Part shown: positions 44,923 to 56,900 of the stretch, one piece after another
How positions within the stretch are numbered: position 1 is the first letter of the stretch
Layout: each line of letters begins with the position of its first letter
Notes under the pieces: model-generated
Told to the model about the DNA's origin: nothing
Databases searched by the model: none
What the model saw: the letters and a program-made list of their open reading frames with translations, nothing else
Program-made: the position numbers and the translations under genes
From: Cervus elaphus
Taxonomy: Eukaryota; Chordata; Mammalia; Artiodactyla; Cervidae
Direction of reading: 5' to 3'
Length of the DNA: 64,000 nucleotides
Assembly (NCBI RefSeq): GCF_910594005.1
Contig: NC_057834.1
Span: 106,543,650 to 106,607,649, forward strand

Positions 44923-47900
44923 GTAGGAGTAGGTGAAAGTGTCCAAGTGCATCCTGACCCTGACCTTCAGGACCAGGGCCATTCTGGGTACCAAGGGTGG
45001 GAGCCTGGGGGTTCAGAGGCTAAAGTGGTCACCCAGGTACATCCAGCTATAAGCCTCTCTCTTCTCCTATGCAACTGGCATGATTCAACCTGTGCTTTGT
45101 AGGGATGAAATATTAACTGTTTACTATTTAAGTGTACTAGACAAGATGTGTTTTGGGGGTATGGTGGTGGTACAGGTTTATTGTACAAAAGATGAAGAGC
45201 TTCTTGGTCCATCTAGATGATGGAAAAGGTGTAAATATTGAACTGTAGCACTCAAATGAAGCCTCACATACTGCCAGGAGCTTTGTTGTTGTTTAGTCTT
45301 CTCCAGTACCACAGTTCAAAGGCATCAGTTCTTTGGCATTCAGCCTTTTTTGTCATCCATCTCACACATCTGTACGTGACTACTGGAGTTTAGTCATCTG
45401 CATATTTTCTCTCATGTCAGTGATCCTTGGATAGAGTATGGTTCAGAACCCACTCTGCATCCTCTGTAAATCTTTTTGATTGACCAAGTGACCCTTTGTC
45501 GCTCTCTCTTTTTTTTTTTTTTTTTTACTGGAGCCTCAAGTGTAACAGACACAATACATATTTTAAATCATTTAGTTATGTCTTTTTACATATTACTGGG
45601 GCATTCTATTTAGAGCATGATCACTTTGTCTTTTTAATATTATTATCCTTGGTTGGGGGAGAGGGAATGCTAAGCTTTCGCTCTTAGAGGTTCTGTTTCC
45701 CATGTGTAAAATGGTGATACTCCTTACCACTTTTCAACTACATTGCTCCCATCCCTACCAAGACAGAGCCCCCACCTTCAGGCTTCTCCATCTGCAATCA
45801 CTCTCAAGTATTCACTTAAAAATGTCATCCTCTGCCTAGGTTTTCTTAGTGCTTCCTGCTCCTTCCCAGAGCTCATATTCCTAGAGCTCACTCCAGGATC
45901 CCTTCTTGTAGCCTCTTTCTACTTTATAGTCTTCTCCCTTCAGGGTTCCCTAACTGTGGCCACCCTGAATTCCTTAAAATTCCCTTCAACCCAATACTAT
46001 CTCAAGAATCTATCCCAATACTAACCCTGTTTCCCTGCCTCTCAGGACAGGTACCTTCATGACAGGCAGCTCTGTCGTAGGTGGTTATGATGATGAAATA
46101 AAAGGAATATTCAGTGTTAACATAGCTTATAGTTGGCGCTCAACGAATAATAGGTCTAGTTCCCTAGGGATGCCTGGAAAAGTTTAAACACAAGCCTATA
46201 TTACAAAGTTCAGATGCACATGACTTTACTGGTTTCTGGAAGAAGCACCCCATTGCTATTGCTAAGAGATAGAATTAGTATTTAGAATATTAAAGTCCTA
46301 ACCTATACACTTTTTAAGAAATGTGTTGTTTTTCACGTATTGTGAAATATTCTTGTTTTCTTTCTGTTAATAATTTCCAACTGGAGTCCATTAGGGCAGA
46401 GGGCATACACTGTGTGATTTTCACCTTGAACAATTATGTAACGGTTGATTTTATGACCCATGATAGATACTTGAAACAATATGTCTTCTGCTATTGTTGA
46501 GAAGAGTGTTCTGTACTCTGTGTCAGGTAGACCTTATTAGATGTTTGTGTTGTTTAAGTGTGTCTGTACCCTTGTCTAGTCAAGGCTATGGTTTTTCCAG
46601 TGGTCATGTATGGATGTGAGAGTTGGACTGTGAAGAAAGCTGAGCACCAAAAAATTGATGCTTTTGAACTGTGGTGTTGGAGAAGACACTTAAGAGTTCC
46701 TTGGACTGCAAGGACATCCAACAAGTCCATCCTAAAGGAGATCAGTCCTGGGTGTTCATTGGAAGGACTGATGTTGAAGCTGAAACTCCAGTACTTTGGC
46801 CACCTCATGCGAAGAGTTGACTCATTGGAAAAGACCCTGATGGTGGGAGGGATTGAGGGCAGGAGGAGAAGGGGACAACAGAGGATGAGATGACTGGGTG
46901 GCATCACTGACTCGATGGACGTGAGTTTGAGTAAACTCCAGGAGTTGGTGATGGACAGGGAGGCCTGGTGTGCTGCAATTCATGGGGTCGCAAAGAGTTG
47001 GACAGGACTGAGTGACTGAACTGAACTGTACCCTTGTTGATTTCTTATCTACTAATTCTATCAATTACTTTAAGAGTCCTGATATCTGCAACTGGAAAAT
47101 ACAGGTTTGTCTATGTGTTTATTCAGTTCTGGTGTGTGTGTGTGTATTGTTGTGTTATATGTACTGGTCACTCAGTCCTGTCCAACTCTTTGCAACCCCA
47201 AGGACCTAGAGCCAGACATCCTGGAGTGTGAAGTCAAGTGGGCCTTAGAAAGCATCACTATGAACAAAGCTAGTGGATGCGATGGAATTCTTTACCATCT
47301 AAGCCACCAATAAATTTGGCAGCTCTTTTATGGCATACACACAGACATTAAAATTGCTATGTCATCTTGGTGAATTGGCACTTGGTGAATTGGCATCTTG
47401 ATGAACTTAATTATTACATAATGTCTCTCTTTATCTGTGATGACTGTTTTTGCCTGAACTTTATCTGATATAACCACAACAGCTCTCCTTTGGTTAATGT
47501 TTGCATAGCATATGATTTTCCACTCTTTCACTTTTAGCATACTTCTATGATTATATTTAAAATGAGTTTTTCTATGTAACTTATAGGTCGGTTATTATTT
47601 CATTCTACCAAACTCTTTTAATTGGTGAATTTAGATCATATATATTTAGTGTATTTTTTGATGTGTGAATGCTAAAGTCTATTGTTTTACTATTTCTGTT
47701 TTTCACTTTGTTTTCTATTCCTCTATTTCCCCTTTCTACTCTTACTGTGAGTCACTTAAACATTTTTTAATGGATCCATTTTAATGGATCTGTAGTGTTT
47801 TTTAGTATATCTCTTTATATTCCGCTTTAAGTGCTTGCTGTAAAGCTTACAGGCTATGCATACATACATTACTGCCTCATCTGATATTGTTTCCATTTTA

Positions 47901-50900
47901 AGGCTGAGGAAACTGACTGAAATCTGTCAAATGATTTGCCTAAGTTATTCAAAATTGATAATGGTCAATAAAGGACTTGAACCTAAGACTATTTGAATCC
48001 TACACCCAATCTCTACTTAGGCTATCTGACTTCTCTTGATATCAGTTCAGTTCAGTCACTCAGTCCTGTCTGACTCCTTGAGACCACATGAACGGCAGCA
48101 CGCCAGGACTCCCTGTCCATCACCAACTCCCAGAGCCTACCCAAACTCATGTCCATTGAGTCGGTGATGCCATCCAACCATCTCATCCTCTCGTCCCCTT
48201 CTCCTCCTGCCCTCAATCTTTCCCAGCATCAGGGTCTTTTCAAATGAGTCAACTCTTTGCATGAGGTGGCCAAAGTATCAGAGTTTCATCTTCAACATCA
48301 ATCCTTCCAATGAACACCCAGGACTGATCTCTTTTAGGATGGACTGGATGGATGTCCTTGCAGTCCAAGGGACTCTCAAGAGTCTTCTCCAACACCACAG
48401 TTCAAAAGCATCAATTCTTCTGTGCTCAGCTTTCTTTATAGTCCAACTCTCACATCCACACATGACTACTGGAAAAACCAGCTCCGCACATCCTCCATCC
48501 AGGACACGAAGACATGTACATACCCAACTGTGACTCTTCTACTTTTTTTCAGATTGTGAAGAAATATGGGAACATTATTAGCCTGGATTTAGGTGTAGTT
48601 CATTCCATTATTATAACTGGATTGCCCTATATCAAAGAAGCCCTTGTCTACCAGGAACAAAACTTTGTAAACCGCCCCAGGATACCTCTTCAGAAACGTA
48701 TCTTTAACAATAAAGGTAAGTTCCATGACCAAAATAAGAAGCATGTGTTTGATATTCCTGTGGTCTCTGAAAGTGCTTCCAACATTCCCAGGAACCAGGC
48801 CCCTCATAAAATCTCTGCCCCTCAAAGAAGCTGAGTGACCCCATTTCCTGTTGAAGTCACCTCCTCAGGGAACCTGGCCCAGTCAGCTCTAATGTCAAAG
48901 GATTTGGGAGAGGTGGCATCACCTGCATGAACTCATTCTGGATGCTTTGATAAATGAGTATCCTCATCACTCAGTGATGTGATGTGTTTTTTTAAGGAGA
49001 AGAAAGGCAATGCTGCATTCTCAGGCTCTCTTCTATTTTCTCATTCAAATCTTCAAATCTTTCCCCCCAGAAAAATATGTAGATCGTCTTGCTCCTACTG
49101 ACTCTGTGATCCCTTCTTGTTTCTAATTCCTTATGCTCTATTGTTAAAGCTGTGCCTACAAAGTATCTCGAGTTTTCTGTCAATGGAAGAGTTTGGCATG
49201 AATACTTAAAATGATCATAAAATAAACTTGGTAAATGAACTTACATTTTAAAAAATCTGAATGAAAAACTAAGATCTATTCTTCTACCAAAGCACTCTTC
49301 CCCCCCCCCCCCAGTGGTTTGTCAATTCCTCTTTGAAATATTGCACCTATTAACTCTACATCCGTTTACTCTATGTCTATAATGTGAACCCAGTGCTTGG
49401 CTCTAGTTATATAACAGTGAGTAGAACGGACAAAATCCTTGTTTTTCTATAACTTACAAGTGATTAGGAAAGACAATATCAATTACACAAATAATTTAAG
49501 GCCTCGTTGTTATGAAGAGTAGGATTCACTTATGACAGATATCTAATCTAGTCTTGAGACTCAGGAAAAGCTAATAAAGTAAATGACAAGTATTAAAGTA
49601 AAGAAGCAATCCAGAAATCCGGTGAAGAAGCAATCCAGAATAGAATATGAAAAGTTTCTAAGGTGGGAAGAAGGACAGTGAACTGAGGAATTGAAAGGGG
49701 GCCAGTGTAGTAAATGCAGGGATTAAATGGAGATAATTAAGTGGAGATGAAGCTGGTGAGTGTGGCCAGAAACAGTTCATGCACGTTCTTGTTAAGGATA
49801 TTGCTTTTTATCCAAATAACAATGGAGACTCCTGAATGGTTTCAGTAGAGGAAGGAATCACCATATTTACATTGTACGTTTTAGAGACTAATCTAAGCTG
49901 CAATATCAAGAATGGAATAAAAGTAGCAAGAGACTATGGAGTCTTGGAGGTTAGAGGAGGTGGTGTCCTGGATGAGGGAGGTAGCAAGAAATGATAGCAC
50001 AGTAGGTTAGAAGAGGAAAGTGACTGTGAAGATACATGGATTTAAGCTACTCAGGAGGCAAGTCCAATAGGACATGATGACCTAGACAGAGGGAGAATGA
50101 GGTGTTGAGATAGACACCCAAATGGGTAAGTATAGGAAAGAAGGGACTTGTAAAGGAGGACAGGTGTTGGCTAGCCTGTGTGGGAAGTTGTATGGAGCAA
50201 ACCATGAAGTCGCTCATTGATATGCTGAATGTGAAGCCAGGAGAGTCGAGCAGCAGGCAGTTGCGTATGCACCTGAAGCTGAGAGACAATAGCACATGTT
50301 GACTATCAGTAGATGTCATTTGAAATTTTGGCGTGGAGGAGATTTCCTAGAAATGGAGGATAGGGTAAGAAGAGAAGAGGCTTCAGACCTAATCTTGAAG
50401 AGCTCCATCATTTCAAAATTGAATCAAAGAAGGTAAGTTAACCAAAGGTATGATAATTTCTCTGAAGTCAGAGAATTAACAGAAAAATCTGGAGAGTGTG
50501 ATGTTCTGGGCTCCATTGGCAGAGAGTGTTTCAAGAAGAAAGCATCTCATGCTGCTGAGACATCAATATGAGGCTGAAAAGGATTCTGGATTGAACAGTA
50601 GGAAGAGCTATTTCACTAAGGTGGTGGAGGCCAAAGGGAGATATTAGAAGGAGTTGAAGAGTGCAATGAAATGAAGAAATAAGAGGATGGTGGCCTCACC
50701 TGTGTTATAAAATAAATGCAGTTATATGGCACACATTAAGACATGTTCTTTTTTCCTTTTTCTGTGGTATTCTTTCTGCACAGTGTTCACATCTTTTTTG
50801 TTTTCTTGGGTGATTTATAAGATCTTTTATTATTTATTATATTTATATATTTATAATATTTTTATTTATTTATAAATATTTATTTATATTTATAATTATA

Positions 50901-53900
50901 AATTTATATAATTTATAAAATAAATAATTTATAAATAAATATTTATTTATTATATGTTTTATTATTTATAAGATCTTTTCTCCTTATGAGTACTGACTTT
51001 GTCTAATCCATAAATTCATACTTAGTATGTAGCATAGCAAATTCTTAAATGTGCTTATGTGACAAGTAATCAAAGTGTGGATTTTGGAGTCAGGAAGACT
51101 TGAATTTGAATGTTGTTCAGATGTTTACTAACTCTATGACCTTGTAGAGTGTAGTTTTTGCCCTTGAGCCTCATTTTTCTCATCATCAAAATTGGAAGGC
51201 TGATTTGGCAGTAATGGTTATACTTACATTAGAGAGATTCTATGAGTACTAAATTACATAATGCATTAAAAATGCTAATGTGCCCAGCATTGCAAGCAAT
51301 CAGTAAATTCAAGCCATTATATCCATTGCTTAGGGATTACTTCTCTGAATAATTTTCAAGTGCCTTAAAGAGCTTCTCCTTCTTTTCATCTGATATGTCA
51401 TCACCCATGGACCTTGTTGCCTTGCTTTTCATAACATTGCATTCATTTCCCCAGGCTTGATCAGGTCCAATGGCCAGGTGTGGAAAGAGCAAAGAAGGTT
51501 CGCCCTGATGACTCTGAGGAACTTCGGTTTAGGAAGGAAGAGCTTAGAGGAACGCATTCAGGAAGAGATCACCTACCTCATCCAGGCAATAGGAGAGGAG
51601 AACGGTCAGTGGGTCGTAGGACAGATGCAGGGACTGTGGTTCATGCTTTCACTAACCAGAAGCTTATCAATACCTACATGCCTGTCCTAGTACCAGCACT
51701 TTGTAGGGTCCTGGGGTCGTTGTCTTGGTGGTGGTTCTGTAGTGTTTATGTCACATATCATGTAAAGTAGACTTTTAGTGGAATGAGAAAGAAACCTATC
51801 TGAAGGCTCCATCTCTTCTTCTGTCTCCAGCACAGCCTTTTGACCCTCACTTCATAGTCAACAATGCTGTTTCCAATATTATTTGCTCCATCACCTTCGG
51901 GAAGAGATTTGACTACCAGGATGATCAGTTCCAGGAGCTGCTGAGGCTGCTGGATAAGGTCTTGTGTCTACAGACATCAGTGTGGTGCCAGGTAAAACAG
52001 TTCATATTCCATGTCTTGAAAAAAATATTGGGCTGATATCAGAATCAGATGAGATGGATTCACCCTTTCCTTTTTAGCTGAAATCTAATCTTTTTCAACA
52101 CAAGCTTATTTGAAATCAATCTGTTGATTTTACTGTTTTGGGTATTATTCTTTAATATTTACTGTAGACAAAGAAAATTTCCAGCATTCATATAAAGTGC
52201 AAAACTTTACATGACAAACCATGTATGCACTTGTGTTTTTTTCCTTAAAAAACATAACATTGCCATCACTTTTGAGTTCCTCCTATCCATATCCTCCCTA
52301 GTTCCACACCTGCATGATCCTCACATGTGTGCTTCTATGCCTGGCTCTTCCTTGGTCCATTGCTTTGAGATTCATTTCTTAGTTGCTCTTCTTTTACTCT
52401 GCATAGTTTCCCACTGCATGAACATGAAACTGATTTTTATTCTCTTGAAAAACACTTTGGGATTGATGGACACTTGGGGATTTCCAATTTGGGGATGTTA
52501 TAAATAAATCTGCCATGAGCATTCTTGTTCAGTCATTCCTGTGGGCACACACACTCATTTCTCTTGCATATACACCTGGACATAAAAATAGTTAAAGCTG
52601 TCGAAGTGGTTGTCCAATTTACATTCTTATCTACACATGATAGTATCAGTTTCCTAAACTTGTGAGATATGGATTTAAGGGACTCAAACCTCACCCCTTC
52701 CTTAGTAGTCCCCGTCCTCCCCTTTTGTCCTGCTAGGGTTTTGAGCCTGTCAAAACCTCTGCTCAACCCATTGGCCTCTCAGCCCCTTTACTGGATTTGG
52801 AAGACACTTCTAGGGGAAAATCAGACCCAAGTGTTGAAGTAAATGCTTGAGTATCTAGAGGAGGATTTACTTTCATTCATTTTTAACAAGCAACATTGCC
52901 TGAAAGTTTATGGACCCATCTCACCAAAACTGAATAAGTTAGCATGAATCCTAGCACAGTAAAGGAATATAGAATCTGCCTGCAATGCAAGAGACACTGG
53001 AGACCTGGGTTCAACTCCTGGGTCAGAAGGTTCCCTGGAGAAGGAAATGGCAACCCACTCCAGTATTCTTGCCTGAGAAATCCCGTGGACAGGGGAGCCT
53101 GGTGGGCTATAGTCCATGGGGTCAGAAGAGTCAGATATGACTGAGTGACTAAAAAAAATGAATCCTAGTACAGTAAAGGGGTATAATGAATGTGAGCTAT
53201 TATAATTATTATTGTTAATGTTATTTTTGAAAAACATTCTGTATTGTCACCTCTAATCATGATAACCCCTCATTCAATAATTCCATTTTCTACTCTCTTA
53301 GGAAGTCTGGGACCTCACTGAGTACCTTGCTGAGTATTCCCACTGAAAAGAAATTCCTGGGATGGTTGGATGGGGTAGTAGGTCAGGGGTAAGGGAAGGG
53401 GTAACATGCAGATGTTCAAGCTGGTTTTAGAAAAGGCAGAGGAACCAGAGATCAAATTGCCAATATCTGCTGGATCATCGAAAAAGCAAGAGAGTTCCAG
53501 AAAAACATCTATTTCTGCTTTATTGACTATGCCAAAGCCTTCGACTGTGTGGATCACAATAAACTGTGGAAAATTCTGAAAGAGATTGGAATCCCAGACC
53601 CCCTGACCTGCCTCTTGAGAAATCTGTATGCAGGTCAGGAAGCAACAGTTAGAACTGGACATGGAACAACAGACTGGTTCCTAATAGGAAAAGGAGTACA
53701 TCAAGGCTGTATATTGTCACCCTGCTTATTTAACTTCTATGCAGAGTACATCATGAGAAATGCTGGGCTGGAAGAAGTACAAGCTGGAATTAAGATTGCT
53801 GGGGGAAATATCAATAACCTCAGATATGCAGATGACACCACCCTTATGGCAGAAAGTGAAGAGGAACTAAAAAGCCTCTTGATGAAAGTGAAAGAGGAGA

Positions 53901-56900
53901 GTGAAAAAGTTGGCTTAAAGCTTAACATTCAGAAAACTAAGATCATGGCATCTGGTCCCATCACTTCGTGGGAAATAGATGGAAATAGACACAGTGGAAA
54001 CAGTGTCTGACTTTATTTTTTGGGGCTCCAAAATCACTGCAGATGGTGATTGCAGCCATGAAATTAAAAGACACTTACTCCTTTGAAGAAAAGTTATGAC
54101 CAACCTAGAGAGCATATTAAAAAGCAGAGACATTACTTTGCCAACAAAGGTCTGTCTAGTCAAGGCTATGGTTTTTCCAGTGGTCATGTATGGATGTGAG
54201 AGTTGGACTGTGAAGAAACCTGAGCACCGAAGAATTGATGCTTTTGAACTATGGTGTGTTGGAGAAGACTCTTGAGAGCCCCTTGGACTGCAAGGACATC
54301 CAACAAGTCCATCCTAAAGGAGATCAGTCCTGGGTGTTCATCGGAAGGACTGATGCTGAAGCTGAAACTCCAGTACTTTGGCCACCTCATGCGAAGAGTT
54401 GACTCATTGGAAAAGACCCTGATGCTGGGAGGGATTGGGGGCAGGAGGAGAAGGGGATGACAGAGGATGAGATGGCTGTATGACATCACCAACTCGATGG
54501 GCATGAGTTTGAGTAAACTCCAGGAGTTGGTGATGGACAGGGAGGCCTGGCATGCTGCTATTCATGGGGTCATAAAGAGTCGGACATGACTGAGCAACTG
54601 AACTGAACTGACTGACAATGCATTTTTAGAAACACAAAGTAGTTCAGCAACTGTGATAGACAACTGCACATACTTTATTTCAGTTAATTATTTAAACAAT
54701 TCTTTAAGGATGAAATGAAGTATCCTGATGTGTCCAAGCAGATATTGAAATGTGTAAGCAAATCCACATAGTGGTCCACTGACTCTCCATTAGGTACACT
54801 AATGATCTCATGTGATTTGGTCATGAAAGTAATCCTGACACCCCAATGTCATGACAAATTACATCACCATCATTATCATCATTATTATTGTTCCCCAAAT
54901 TTCTGAGAAAGCAGCAGAGCTAATAGTCAAACCCATGTCTGTTTCATTGTAAGTCTAGGAAATTTTCCATTATGTTGTGCTATCTATTTTATATCAGAAA
55001 GTATTAGAAAAAATATATCCAAAAGTCGCTTAATTTTATTAAAAATATCTTACCCACATGGAGAATACATCATAATGGGCAGATAATCAAATATATATCT
55101 ATTTTTAACATAGGTGGCTAGCTAGCCAAACAGTGGTATTTTACACACACAAAAACAATAATATACACACATATGCTAGAGACAGGGCTTTCCTGGTGGC
55201 TCAGACAGTAAAGCATCTGCCTGCAATGTGGGACACCTGGGTTCAATCCCTGGGTCAGGAAGATCCCCTGGAGAGGGAGATGGCAACCCACTCCAGTACT
55301 CTTGCCTGAAAAATTCCATGGACTGAGGAGCCTGGCAGGCTACAGTCCATGGGGTTGCAAACAGTCAGACATGACTGTGCAACTTCACTTTCTTATGCTA
55401 GAGACAATTGCCATGAAAAAAAAAATAAAGCAAAATTAAGGGAGTGGGGAAAGGGTTCCAGAGGTGCTGCTACCTAGGGGATTATCAGGATGAATGAAAT
55501 GAAAGGCTAGTGTTATACAGATTCCAGAGGAAGACCAATTGCGATTGAAAGAATAGCAAATGCAAAGGACTAAATACTGTCTTCCTTGACGTAATCACAG
55601 AGACCAATGGGGATGAACGAGAAAGACTAAAAGAGACTTAAGATGGCAGTGAGTTACAGCAGAGGAAGGGACAGGAGGGTGAGGGGCCAGGACACGGAGA
55701 GCTCCAGGCCAGGAGAAGGATGTAGAATTTGTCTAAACATCTTCAAAAGTCACAAGAATATTGAGGAATAAACAGTGAAATAATCTATTAAACTGTTAAA
55801 GGATCACTCAGGCTGCTCAGTAGAAAGACTGGGAAGGGAGTTAAGGAGAGAATCAGGAAATCTGTTGGAGGCTTTACAGAATCCAGGTAAGAAATGGTGG
55901 TGGTTTTTACTAAAATGCCAAATGCATGGAGCAGTGAAAAGTGGTTCAAAATTGGTTATATTTTGAATGAAGGGCTGAAACGCTTTGCCAGAGGGGAAAG
56001 AAGTGGATTGAGGCAAAGAAGATGAGTCAAGGATGATGCCAAGGGTCAAGTGTAAGTAAAGAAAAGACATAGAAAGTAGAACACTGTCTCAGCCCCTTGT
56101 CCACTTGACTGTTTTGTTTTCTCCATCAGCTCTACAATGTCTTTCCACGGATAATGGATTTCCTTCCTGGTCCCCACCAACAACTCTTTAGTAACTGGGA
56201 GGAACTGAAAATGTTTGTTGCCGATGTGATTGAAAACCACAGGAGAGACTGGAATCCTGCTGAAATGAGAGACTTCATTGATGCTTATCTCCAGGAAATA
56301 GAAAAGGTGAGGGAACCTGGGTGTTTTCCTGAGTAGTGTTCTTAAAGAACAAGTGAAAGGATTCTGGTTTCTTATGCTGCTGTGACAAATCACCACAAAT
56401 TTGGGGGCTGAAAACAACCAGGGCCCCTTCCTCCATCTTCAAAGCTATTGATGTAGCTTATTCTCTGCCCCCATCCTCACATCTTCTCTTTATGTTCTAC
56501 TTACTTCCCCTTATAGACTCTTGTGACTATAATGGTACACTGGGATAATCTAGAATAATCCTCCCATATCAAGATCCTTAACTTCATCATATCTGCAAAG
56601 CTCCATCTGTCAAAAAGTATTCGCCCATTCCAGAGATTAGGACATTCATATGTTTGTGAGTCATTATTCAGTCTATCACAGGGGAGAAAAACAGAGGCAA
56701 TATTTCAGTGTGTACAAATATCATTAACTCAGAATTGATAATGAAGCCAAATAAAGAGTATTTGGCTTGTGTGCATGCTTAGTCACTAAGTCATGTCCAA
56801 CTCTTTGTGACCTCATGGTCTGTAGTCCACCAGGCTCCTCTGTCCATGGAATTTCCCAAATAAGAATACTAGAGAGGGTAGCCATTTCATTCTCCAGGGG

